Shown here piece by piece: positions 41,193 to 49,819 of a stretch of 64,000 nucleotides of DNA. The DNA is from Acidiferrobacterales bacterium (GTDB lineage Bacteria > Pseudomonadota > Gammaproteobacteria > Arenicellales > Poriferihabitantaceae): positions 1 to 64,000 of the forward strand of contig JAHQWE010000050.1 of assembly GCA_019633985.1 (NCBI GenBank), given 5' to 3'. The stretch's first letter is position 1. Every line of letters begins with the position of its first letter. The position numbers and the translations under genes were made by a program. The notes beneath the pieces were generated by a model. The model saw only the letters and a list, made by a program, of their open reading frames with translations, made no database searches and was not told the DNA's origin.

Positions 41193-42338
41193 ATGCGGGT
41201 TGCGATTTATGTCCAGCATTTATTGGGCACAGGTCATTTGGTGCGCATGCAAGCCCTCGCAGAGGCTTTACATAACGCGGGGCACGAAACCTTGCTGGCT
41301 TCAGGGGGAAGGTTGTCCGAGATGGGGCCCTATCGATCTCTTCAGTTGCCAGTTGTCAAAACCTTACCGGGAGACTTCCTCACATTACTCGACGAAAACC
41401 TGAATGAAGTAAACGATAGCTGGAAAGCAGACCGCACGGATCTGCTAGTGAGCGCCATTCAGAAATTTACGCCCAATATTATGGTGATCGAGACCTGGCC
41501 ATTTGGCAGGAGGCAGATGCGATTCGAAATTTTGCCATTGATGCAACGATTGATCGCACTCGACACGCCGCCCATGATAGTAAGTTCTATTCGTGACGTG
41601 TTGCAAAGAAGGAAGCAGAAGCGCCGAATACAAACGCTATCTGAAGTAGAGCGTTACATCGATTTGGTGTTGGTGCACGGGGAAGAGACTTTGACACCGC
41701 TGTCGCAAAGCTTTGAAGAAGCTGAAGAATTGCAAGCGAATGTTGCCTATAGTGGATACATCGCAACACATCGCCAGGAGAGCGCTAAAGAAGAAGCCCC
41801 TTCGACTCCTTCTGGCGAAATAGTGGTATCCGCTGGGGGCGGTGCGACAGGTTCCTTGTTGCTAAAGACAGCGGCAAGAGCGGCATTCATGGACACACGA
41901 TCATGGCGATTGTTGGTCGGGCCGAATGTGGAAGCCACTGTTTTTGATGTACTGCAGAAACAACAATCAAGCCGCTTGATTGTGGAGCGAAACCGTAAGG
42001 ATTTTCGTCATCTACTTGCACATTGCGCCGCTTCAGTCTCTCAATTTGGATATAACACAGCACTGGACCTTCTCATCGCAGGATGCCCCGCAGTGGTCGT
42101 ACCCTATGCGGATGACGGAGAAACTGAACAGACTCAACGTGCAGAGGGGTTTGAAAAAAGAGGTTACGTAGTTTCTATTGAACAGGATTTGATTACCCCC
42201 GAGTCGCTATTGTCCGCTATCCAAAAAGCACAATTCCACCGAACCCGTGAGAACCCAAGTCAGGATTTCAATGGGGCGGTACACTCGGTGGAACTTCTTG
42301 AATCACATTATCAAAAATTTCTGAGGAAAAACGCTTGA
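41193..42338 (+). CDS. MurG-like predicted glycosyltransferase (COG4671 type), second of pair
   Basis: 381 aa, same fold and order of motifs as the gene before: MRVAIYVQHLLGTGHLVRMQALAEAL at the N-terminus, then VVSAGGGATGSLLLKTAARAA and SQFGYNTALDLLIAGCPAVVVPYADDGETEQ in the donor domain. Overall identity to its neighbour looks low, so this is an old pair rather than a recent duplication; the two may add successive sugars. The stop overlaps the next gene's TTG start by 4 nt, so those two are coupled. Sugar specificity cannot be inferred. Confidence 0.75.
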   Translation: MRVAIYVQHLLGTGHLVRMQALAEALHNAGHETLLASGGRLSEMGPYRSLQLPVVKTLPGDFLTLLDENLNEVNDSWKADRTDLLVSAIQKFTPNIMVIETWPFGRRQMRFEILPLMQRLIALDTPPMIVSSIRDVLQRRKQKRRIQTLSEVERYIDLVLVHGEETLTPLSQSFEEAEELQANVAYSGYIATHRQESAKEEAPSTPSGEIVVSAGGGATGSLLLKTAARAAFMDTRSWRLLVGPNVEATVFDVLQKQQSSRLIVERNRKDFRHLLAHCAASVSQFGYNTALDLLIAGCPAVVVPYADDGETEQTQRAEGFEKRGYVVSIEQDLITPESLLSAIQKAQFHRTRENPSQDFNGAVHSVELLESHYQKFLRKNA

Positions 42339-43108
42339 GCGCATTTAAGCCATTATACGAAGAACTGGATGAGTGGAATTTCGACGGTGACGAGGTGATG
42401 CTTTGGTGGCGAGACGATGATGCTGTCGCTGATACCGCTTCCTTGCAGCAGCTTTTCTCATTGTCAACCAAGTACGATTTACCGTTAGCTTTGGCGATTA
42501 TCCCGGGTGAACTGGAGGATTCACTAGTGAGAGTGGTAAAAAATTATCCTCTCGTACAGGTTTTGCAGCATGGAGTCCGTCATGAAAATAATGCCCCGGA
42601 TGGCGAAAAAAAACAGGAGCTATCTGCCAATGCGGAGCTGGATGTTTTACAGGCGGACATCGCTAAAGGGCTCGCACTTTTGTCAAAGAAATTTGATCAG
42701 CAGTTTTTGCCTGTGATGGTGCCGCCCTGGAATCGAATAGACGACAAGGTGATTGCGTTGCTCACCCAGCTCGAATTTCTGGGGTTGTCGTGTTTTACTG
42801 CAAGAAAACAACCAGAAGTTGCTGAAAATATCTGGCTGGTGAACACGCACGTCGATATTATTAACTGGAAGTCAGGCAAAGTGTTTGCTGGTGTAGAGGA
42901 ATGCGTTTCTCAACTGGTTAGTCATTTAAAGGCTAAGAGAACCGGTGTAGCGGATCGCGCCGAGCCTACCGGTTTAATGACACACCATTTGGTTCACGAC
43001 CAGGAAAGCTGGGAATTTCTTCGACAGCTGTTTGCCATTTTGGACGAACACCCAGCAGTGACTTGGCTCTCAGCCGAACGCGCGTTCCAAACAAAATGGA
43101 GAACTTAG
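42335..43108 (+). CDS. Divergent polysaccharide deacetylase-like protein
   Basis: 257-aa protein resembling the NodB/CE4 barrel. Motif 1 appears as MLWWRDDDAVADT in place of TFDDG, motif 2 as LQHGVRHEN in place of H-S/T-x2-H, and motif 3 as MVPPWNRID, like the usual R-PP-W/Y. The metal-binding Asp and two His could therefore be kept. There is no signal peptide, so it would act in the cytosol, probably on a sugar nucleotide or lipid-linked glycan made by the two preceding enzymes. It starts with TTG overlapping the previous stop. A non-catalytic role is possible given the altered motifs. Confidence 0.68.
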   Translation: MSAFKPLYEELDEWNFDGDEVMLWWRDDDAVADTASLQQLFSLSTKYDLPLALAIIPGELEDSLVRVVKNYPLVQVLQHGVRHENNAPDGEKKQELSANAELDVLQADIAKGLALLSKKFDQQFLPVMVPPWNRIDDKVIALLTQLEFLGLSCFTARKQPEVAENIWLVNTHVDIINWKSGKVFAGVEECVSQLVSHLKAKRTGVADRAEPTGLMTHHLVHDQESWEFLRQLFAILDEHPAVTWLSAERAFQTKWRT

Positions 43109-43333
43109 CGTTTAAATTCCATATGGGTTGACCAGTAAAAGCTTGCCAGATTTATTGAGGGTGGACGAATTGGCGAAAAGATAAAGATGGAACATAGATT
43201 CAATAGTGCCGTGCAAGACGTGAATCTAGATAGGCTCAAACACCTGAACCATAAAACGCTTCACTGATGCCCCATTTCGAATTTTAACGAGTGCGCTAAA
43301 TTTCCCACAGCGATATCGTTATAGATTGGACGG

Positions 43334-44509
43334 CTATCTGCGGGTTTCGCGGTGCGTTCGAACCGCTTGATTAATATGTTTTGCAAGCTGCTGTGCGGCC
43401 ACTCCTAATTGATGATGGGTTTGATATTTCTTCACCGACGCGTTGCGCATATTCGCGAGCCTGGATGGATCACCCAAAAGAGATTCAATCGCAGTCGCCA
43501 ATCGTTGCGGGGAGTTAGCTTGTTCTGGATCTTCAACTAGTAGACCAGTTGTTCCATGCTCCACGATTTGTCCGACACCACCGGAGCGCCCACAAACCAC
43601 GGGCAATCCATTGGAAAGCGCTTCGAGCATCACCATACCCAACGCTTCGTTGATCGCGGGCCAGACAAACAAATCTGACGCTTGCATGAGTTGATCAATG
43701 CGCTCTTCGTCTTTACGGCCAATGAAATGTACTCTACGATCGAAATCGTTTCGAAATAACTCTCGCACCAGAGTTTCGGCAACGCCATCCCCAACCACAA
43801 TGAGTTGCCAGTCTTTTCGCTGAATATTTTCGACTGACTCAGCTAGAACCCGATAAGACTCTAGTTTGCTGTCTTCTCGCATCATCGCAACAGTCAGAAG
43901 CCAGTATTGGTCAGGGTTCAGTTTGTATTGCGCCGCGAGTTCGATTTTTAACTGCCGCAGATTGCTTGCAGACATAGAGTCCGTATTACGTGCAAGAAAA
44001 GGTGAAACAGATATCAGCTTTTCTGGGGATTCCAAAGCACTTTCAAGGGCAAAGATATCCCGAGGGTTGATGCAAAACACTTTTGCCGCAAGCCGGATCG
44101 CCGCTACACTGGACTCAAATCCTGTTTGCCAGCTACCGTCGCGATGTTTTGGTGAGATAGAGGCTTCAGCGACAAAGTAGGGAATACCCAGTGCGTTGGC
44201 TACTAAGGGGCCAATCCAGTCCGGAGCTTTATGGTAAAGATGGTAGGTAAACCAGGCGTTTGGCTGACTGCCGAAATGCTGATCGAGAAATTTTTCAACA
44301 AGAATCTCAGCGGTTTTTTGTCCCTCGGTTTGAAGCAATCGTTGCGATGCTTGATCACCATCTCCCTCCCAGCTACGAAAGTCGGATGCGAGCTCCACTC
44401 GATATCCAGCCGCCTCTAGTGCGGCCATAAACAATCGGGCGATTTTCCGGTCGCCAGAAGGACGCGGTGAGAAAGGAGATTTCATCGGTGCGTAGAAGGC
44501 GATATGCAT
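43334..44509 (-). CDS. Glycosyltransferase family 4 protein, last gene of the Opp operon
   Basis: 391 aa from ATG 44509 (MHIAFYAPMKSPFSPRPSGDRKIARLFM); the track's start is a GTG three codons earlier. GT-B fold with a retaining-type E-x7-E motif in INEALGMVMLEALSNGLPVV, preceded by LLTVAMMREDSKLESYRVLAE and LIVVGDG. GGVGQIVEHGTTGLLVEDPEQ is also typical of GT4. No membrane segment. It lies 21 nt (from this ATG) after the other GT4 gene and ends facing the deacetylase operon. Donor and acceptor are unknown. Confidence 0.82.
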   Translation of the reverse strand: MHIAFYAPMKSPFSPRPSGDRKIARLFMAALEAAGYRVELASDFRSWEGDGDQASQRLLQTEGQKTAEILVEKFLDQHFGSQPNAWFTYHLYHKAPDWIGPLVANALGIPYFVAEASISPKHRDGSWQTGFESSVAAIRLAAKVFCINPRDIFALESALESPEKLISVSPFLARNTDSMSASNLRQLKIELAAQYKLNPDQYWLLTVAMMREDSKLESYRVLAESVENIQRKDWQLIVVGDGVAETLVRELFRNDFDRRVHFIGRKDEERIDQLMQASDLFVWPAINEALGMVMLEALSNGLPVVCGRSGGVGQIVEHGTTGLLVEDPEQANSPQRLATAIESLLGDPSRLANMRNASVKKYQTHHQLGVAAQQLAKHINQAVRTHRETRR

Positions 44510-44530
44510 CGGAAGCACTATTAAATTCAG

Positions 44531-45775
44531 CTATGGTGATGTTTCGACCAGCTCTTCCAGCTTTGATCGCAGGTCACTAAATGTTTTACGCATTTCGAAC
44601 TGATCGATCACTTTTGTACGGCCGGCGATACCAAGAGATTTTCTGAAAGCGGGGTCGCAAATCATACGTTCAAGAGCTTTGGCCAATTCTGGGATGTTGC
44701 CAGATGGCACTAATAGACCATTTACTTCGGTTTCAACCAGTTCTGGGATGCCAGAAATAGTCGTGCCGATCACAGGTAAGCCCTGACTTTGAGCTTCCAC
44801 CATGACATTGGGTAGACCATCGCGGTCACCATGACGATCAATACAACTGTTCAATACAAAAAGATCGGATTGCCGGTATTGCTCAAGTACAAACTGTTGC
44901 GACTGGGCGCCATGCCAATGTAATGCGGTATCGATTCCCAATGTGATTGACTGAGCTTTCAGGGTATCGAGTAATGGCCCGCCACCAATATGATGAAACT
45001 CCCAGTGAAGTTGTTCGGGTAGATTGGAGAGTGCTGTCAGTAGATCACCATATCCTTTCTTCTCGACGGCTCGTCCAACGCTCAGTATTTTTACAGGGTC
45101 AGATTCATTCTGTCCGTTATTCTGATTGAACTGCGGAGAAGTGTTCTGAAAGCGATCCAAATCAAGGCCATGGTAGTTAAGAGATATTTTCTCAGGAATC
45201 GAAGTGAGCGTTCGCAGATGAGAAACATTTTTTCTGGTGCAAGTTGTAAGCCATTCGAGATCCGCTAGTTTTTCCTGAATCTCCCAGTCTGGTGAGGTAT
45301 AAATATCCTTAGCATGGGCGGAACAGGCCCAAGGAAGCTTCCGAATCATGGCTGCATAGCGCGCAACTGATGCAGGTGTGTGCAAAAAATGGGCATATAT
45401 CGCGGGAGTATCGGCAGGAAGCTCAGCTGCTAATACCATGGCCTGACCTAAACGTCTGATTCGATTTACTGTACGGTCGCGGAGAAAATCCCGACGGAAA
45501 GTAGACCATACTTGCCTCATTCCTTTTTGCTTTCTCACTTTCAGCCAGCTTTGAATGACTCGCCGTGGTTCCAGGTAGAGGTATTCCGGCAAGTAAACTA
45601 TGCTGGCGGTAATTTCGTCGTTAACCGGGTGGGTTTTTTTATCGGTTGGATGTCTTAAGGAAAACAAGGTGAGATTGAACCCAGATCTTTCTAGGTTTAA
45701 TAGCTCTTGTGCGATAAATGTTTCCGACAAACGCGGGTAACCTTTCAGTACGACAACCAGTTCTGGATTAGGCAT
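44531..45775 (-). CDS. Glycosyltransferase family 4 protein, exopolysaccharide type
   Basis: 414 aa. The N-terminus VVVLKGYPRLSETFIAQELLNLERSG is the acceptor-side pattern of GT4 enzymes of the colanic-acid WcaL/AmsK kind. The C-terminal domain has ILSVGRAVEKKGYGDLLTAL, LHWHGAQSQQFVLEQYRQSDLFVLNS and DGLPNVMVEAQSQGLPVIGTTISGIPELVE, where Asp replaces the first Glu of E-x7-E. It lies 8 nt downstream of oppC. Its company with an importer rather than a flippase is unusual. Confidence 0.83.
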   Translation of the reverse strand: MPNPELVVVLKGYPRLSETFIAQELLNLERSGFNLTLFSLRHPTDKKTHPVNDEITASIVYLPEYLYLEPRRVIQSWLKVRKQKGMRQVWSTFRRDFLRDRTVNRIRRLGQAMVLAAELPADTPAIYAHFLHTPASVARYAAMIRKLPWACSAHAKDIYTSPDWEIQEKLADLEWLTTCTRKNVSHLRTLTSIPEKISLNYHGLDLDRFQNTSPQFNQNNGQNESDPVKILSVGRAVEKKGYGDLLTALSNLPEQLHWEFHHIGGGPLLDTLKAQSITLGIDTALHWHGAQSQQFVLEQYRQSDLFVLNSCIDRHGDRDGLPNVMVEAQSQGLPVIGTTISGIPELVETEVNGLLVPSGNIPELAKALERMICDPAFRKSLGIAGRTKVIDQFEMRKTFSDLRSKLEELVETSP

Positions 45776-45783
45776 TCCGTAAA

Positions 45784-46932
45784 TTACTTATATGGATCAG
45801 CCGCATCTCGCAAGCCGTCACCAAAGAAGTTGAAAGCGAGAATAATCACCACCACAGGTAACACCGGTAAAATCAGCCAGGGGTAAAGCGCAACAACGTT
45901 AATGTTTTGTGCTTCATTCAATAAAACACCCCAGCTGGTGATTGGTGGTCGTAAACCAAGGCCGAGGAAAGACAAAGCGGTTTCGCCCAGTATCATGCCC
46001 GGAATCGACAAGGTTGCTGAGGCGATAATATGGCTTGAAAAACCGGGTAGCAGGTGTTTTTTAATGATCCTGCCCGGAGGGGCACCCATCAGTCTCGCCG
46101 CGGTACAGTAATCCTCTTCTCGTAATGCGAGTAACTTGGAACGTACAGATCGTGCGAGCCCGGTCCAGTCTAGCAGTGCAAGGATGACAGTGATGCCGAA
46201 AAATACCAGCAGCGGACTCCATGTCACAGGCAAAATGGCCGACAGCGCCATCCAAAGGGGAAGTTCGGGGAAAGATCGAATAATTTCAGTCATTCGTTGT
46301 ATCACTGAATCTACCCAGCCACCGTAGTAACCGGCAAGGCCGCCGAAGAGTAGACCAAGGAAAAGGCTGACTACAATTCCGCCGAGACCGATTAGTAGTG
46401 AGATTCGCGCTCCGTAAACGATCCTGGAAAACATGTCTCTACCAAGACGATCGGTACCAAACAGAAACAGTGTCTTGCCTTCTGCGGGGCAGAAAAAATG
46501 GAAATCAGCTTTAACCAGACCCCAGAACTCATAGCTGTCACCGCTGCAAAAGAAACGAATTTTTTCGACTTTTTCCGGATTGGGCGTGTACTCGCGCTTC
46601 AAGTTGTCCATATTAAGGTGGTAATCATTGCCGTACACGAACGGCCCGATGAATTCACCTTCATGAAAAAAATGCAGACGCTGAGGAGGAGAGTAAATAT
46701 GGTCAGTATGTCGAGACTGATAGTTATAGGGTGAAATAAACTCGGAGATTAACGTGCTTCCATACATAAGAAGCAAAATTATCCCAGACCAGACCGCGAG
46801 TTTGTGGCGTTTCAGTTTCCACCAGATCAGCTTTTTCCGAGACGCGAGGAAAAATTTCTCCTGTCCTTCGCTCAGCTTTTCAATAGATTGCGGATCGAAT
46901 GGCGCTTCAGAAACGTAATGATCATCCCTCAT
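45784..46932 (-). CDS. Opp/Dpp-family ABC permease, OppC/YejE-like
   Basis: 382-aa inner-membrane permease. TM1 (KLAVWSGIILLLMYGSTLISEFI) is followed by a long periplasmic segment of about 110 residues with two cysteines (FFCSGDSY and FFCPAEG), then GTDRLGRDMFSRIVYGARISLLIG and five more helices. The cytoplasmic EAA loop is EEDYCTAARLMGAPPGRIIKKHLLPG. The extended periplasmic loop is like YejE-type permeases. The start overlaps the oppB stop by 4 nt. Confidence 0.9.
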   Translation of the reverse strand: MRDDHYVSEAPFDPQSIEKLSEGQEKFFLASRKKLIWWKLKRHKLAVWSGIILLLMYGSTLISEFISPYNYQSRHTDHIYSPPQRLHFFHEGEFIGPFVYGNDYHLNMDNLKREYTPNPEKVEKIRFFCSGDSYEFWGLVKADFHFFCPAEGKTLFLFGTDRLGRDMFSRIVYGARISLLIGLGGIVVSLFLGLLFGGLAGYYGGWVDSVIQRMTEIIRSFPELPLWMALSAILPVTWSPLLVFFGITVILALLDWTGLARSVRSKLLALREEDYCTAARLMGAPPGRIIKKHLLPGFSSHIIASATLSIPGMILGETALSFLGLGLRPPITSWGVLLNEAQNINVVALYPWLILPVLPVVVIILAFNFFGDGLRDAADPYK

Positions 46933-47927
46933 TTTGCCATCTCCCCCTGGAGTCGAATTCTGGGATCAAGCCAGGCTAAAAGCAGGTCAGATATCAGCAT
47001 GCCGACTACTGTCAGCATGGCGAGGAACATTAAAAACGACCCAGCCAGGTACATATCCTGGCTTTGCAGGGCGCTTAACAACATGGGGCCAGTAGTGGGC
47101 AGTGACAGAACGATGGCCACGACTTCAGCGCCTGAAATCACGCTGGGTAACAGACTGCCAATGTCGGCGATAAAAAAGTTGAGAGACATACGTAAAGGAT
47201 ATTTACGTAGGAGCTTTCCAGGCGGCAGACCCTTTGCCTTGCCGGTGAGTACATACTGTTTCTCAAGCTCGTCCAGTAAATTGGCACGTAATCTTCGAAT
47301 CATACCGGCAGTTCCCGAAGTGCCGATCACGACTACCGGAATCCAGAGATGCTCCAGAACCGATTGAAACTTACCCCAGCTCCAGGGTTGATCGAGGTAT
47401 TCGGGTTCCATCAATCCGCCAATGGACGTGCCGAACCAGATATTGGCCAGATACAGCATCACCAGCGCGAGTAAAAAGTTAGGTGTGGCCAGGCCAATAA
47501 AACCGAGTAGCGACAATCCATAATCTCCCCAGCTGTATTGGTGCGTTGCAGAATAGATGCCAATGGGGAAGGCAATTAACCAGGTGAAAACAATCGTGAT
47601 GACAGACACCATTATGGTTAGCCAAATACGATCACCAATTACTTCCCGAACAGGTAAATCAAATTCAAAGGAGTAACCAAAGTTACCGACGACAAATCCT
47701 TTGACCCAATTGAAATACTGCACGATGAATGGCTGATCAAGACCGTACTCGGCACGAAGAAAGGCAATCTTGTCTGGGTCGACAGATTCACCCTGGCTTT
47801 CCAGTTCAGCGATATAAGTCTCGAGATAATCACCCGGTGGAAGTTGAATGATGACGAAAACAATGAAGCTGATCACCAACAATGTTGGGATCATCATCAA
47901 CAAACGTTTCAGTACATAACCGATCAT
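46929..47927 (-). CDS. Opp/Dpp-family ABC permease, OppB-like
   Basis: 332-aa partner permease. TM1 is MIGYVLKRLLMMIPTLLVISFIVFVIIQLPPGD, the OppB/YejB hallmark, and six helices are visible. The EAA-type loop is EKQYVLTGKAKGLPPGKLLRKYPLRMSL. It overlaps oppA and oppC by 4 nt each, giving an equimolar pair with OppC. Substrate class is not readable from permeases. Confidence 0.9.
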   Translation of the reverse strand: MIGYVLKRLLMMIPTLLVISFIVFVIIQLPPGDYLETYIAELESQGESVDPDKIAFLRAEYGLDQPFIVQYFNWVKGFVVGNFGYSFEFDLPVREVIGDRIWLTIMVSVITIVFTWLIAFPIGIYSATHQYSWGDYGLSLLGFIGLATPNFLLALVMLYLANIWFGTSIGGLMEPEYLDQPWSWGKFQSVLEHLWIPVVVIGTSGTAGMIRRLRANLLDELEKQYVLTGKAKGLPPGKLLRKYPLRMSLNFFIADIGSLLPSVISGAEVVAIVLSLPTTGPMLLSALQSQDMYLAGSFLMFLAMLTVVGMLISDLLLAWLDPRIRLQGEMAK

Positions 47928-49819
47928 TCGAACCAGAAAGTATCAGGCCGATAGACACCAAAGAAAGCGGTGGGGGTCCAACTGTACAAGCCCTCCTTCG
48001 GTACGTTGCGCAGATGATTATTGACTACCACCGGTTGGGGGACGCCACAGATTAATCCGATGCTAAAAACCTCCTCGCTGTAAATTTTTAGCATTTTGTG
48101 CCAGATTGCTTCGCGCTCTTCCAAGCCCTCTGACTTACTCCACTGGTAGTAAAGAGCCAGGAGCTCTTGCGCTTCCTTTATATCAGGCGCCTCTCCGACT
48201 TTTTTCCTGGTCTGAAAATATTGTCCCCACTTTGGCCACTGTAACTGCGTCTGATCAATAGGTGCGAACTCCCCCGGGCTCATATTCCCTGTCGGCATAC
48301 CGTTGTCGATGCCGTTAAACATGGCCATCATGGCGTCACCAGAAAAAACCCGTTCTCTAAACACTTCTCTTTGCGATGCTTTTACATAAAGCATGATGCC
48401 GAGCTTGCGCCAGCTCTCACCGATCAACTCAAGAATATCGGTTTCTTCAGTCCCCTCGCCAGCAGTGTGCAAGATGATTTCAAGCGGTTCGCCATTCTTC
48501 ATCAAGCGAATGCCTCGATTGTCCCGTTGATTGAGACCCAGCGCGTCCAACATCTCGTTGGCAGTATCCAGATCAAAATAGCTCCAACTACTTTGATACG
48601 CATTGGTATGCAGATTGCACCCGGGTAACACGGTGTTACCAGTTGCTTCTGCGAGCCCAAAATAGATCACCTGATTAATCTCGTGTCGATTGATACCAAT
48701 CGACAACGCATGCCGAAATTCGCGTTGGCGAACCAGCTCGCGCCAGATCGGGTTGTTGCTGTTCAGGTTGGGGTATAAGGCATACTGAGATCCCGCACCG
48801 TTTTGCCAAAGGCGCAAGGTATAGTCGCCGCGTTCCTCACCGCCTTTTAAAAAAGTGTAGTTATCCAGCCGAATGTACCTGCCTTGCAGATCAGCCTCTC
48901 CCGCGCCAGCTTTCGCGGCAACCAAACTCGAGCTTGTAATTTGCATTGATACAGTGTCGATATAGGGGAGCTGCAGACCATTGGTATCAACACGATGAAA
49001 ATAAGGGTTGCGTTTGAACACATAGCGTTCAGCGGGCGGTTTAGTGCTGTTTACCCAGGGCTGCAAGATAGGTAACGCAGGATTGTCATTCTTATAAGGG
49101 TGATTTCGGCGGTGGTGCAAACCTGCCCAGTTTCGGGTGCCAGCCTCTTCAACTTTGGCAGCGATCACCTCTGGATCGTTATAGCGAGCGTGAAATTGTT
49201 GCAGATAGTGACCGGGGGCGTATAAATACAATGGTCGAGGTGCAGCTAGCGCGGGCAACAAAAACGGGTTGGGCACATCCCATTCGTATCGAATAGTTTG
49301 ATCGTCAATTACTGTAAAAACTGGAGGCTGTCCATCCACGACCAGTTCGCGGGGTAAACCGAACGGATGCAGTTCTTCATTGTTGAGAACATCTTCCCAA
49401 TAATAGCGAAATGCCTCGCTGGTGAACGGTTCGCCGTCTGACCAGCGGTGACCCTTGCGTAATGTAAAGGTGAATACCCTGCCATCTTTAACATCGAAAT
49501 CCAGCAAGATATCTGGCTTCATCTCGAGATCTTGATCGAAGGCAACAAGCCTCGCATAGGAGTAGACCGTCATTAGCCGAATATCTTTCTTTTTGCCCAT
49601 CAGCAGTCGCAAGGTGCCGCCGTATCTACCGGGGGTGCGTTCCCCTTCCAAGGTCACAACACTCGGCTCCGAAGGCAGTCTTTCCGACACGGGAGGGAGC
49701 TGTTTCTCCGCGACCAACTCCTTCAAGCTATCCGGTTCGCTATACGCCCATGACGAAGGCGCGATTCCAAGTATCGCAATTGAGATTAAAAGAATATTGA
49801 GGCGGATCAATTTATTCAT
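47924..49819 (-). CDS. Periplasmic substrate-binding protein, OppA family
   Basis: 631-aa SBP family 5 protein. A Sec signal peptide (MNKLIRLNILLISIAILGIAPSSWA) lacks a lipobox Cys, so the protein is soluble periplasmic. The mature part begins with a Glu/Pro-rich segment, then RYGGTLRLLMGKKKDIRLM, VFTFTLRKGHRWSDGEPFTSEAFRYYWEDV (the family signature region) and FRHALSIGINRHEINQVIYFG. It is longer than E. coli OppA (543 aa). Family members bind peptides, nickel, opines or oligosaccharides. The gene overlaps both the ATPase gene and oppB by 4 nt. Confidence 0.88.
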   Translation of the reverse strand: MNKLIRLNILLISIAILGIAPSSWAYSEPDSLKELVAEKQLPPVSERLPSEPSVVTLEGERTPGRYGGTLRLLMGKKKDIRLMTVYSYARLVAFDQDLEMKPDILLDFDVKDGRVFTFTLRKGHRWSDGEPFTSEAFRYYWEDVLNNEELHPFGLPRELVVDGQPPVFTVIDDQTIRYEWDVPNPFLLPALAAPRPLYLYAPGHYLQQFHARYNDPEVIAAKVEEAGTRNWAGLHHRRNHPYKNDNPALPILQPWVNSTKPPAERYVFKRNPYFHRVDTNGLQLPYIDTVSMQITSSSLVAAKAGAGEADLQGRYIRLDNYTFLKGGEERGDYTLRLWQNGAGSQYALYPNLNSNNPIWRELVRQREFRHALSIGINRHEINQVIYFGLAEATGNTVLPGCNLHTNAYQSSWSYFDLDTANEMLDALGLNQRDNRGIRLMKNGEPLEIILHTAGEGTEETDILELIGESWRKLGIMLYVKASQREVFRERVFSGDAMMAMFNGIDNGMPTGNMSPGEFAPIDQTQLQWPKWGQYFQTRKKVGEAPDIKEAQELLALYYQWSKSEGLEEREAIWHKMLKIYSEEVFSIGLICGVPQPVVVNNHLRNVPKEGLYSWTPTAFFGVYRPDTFWFE

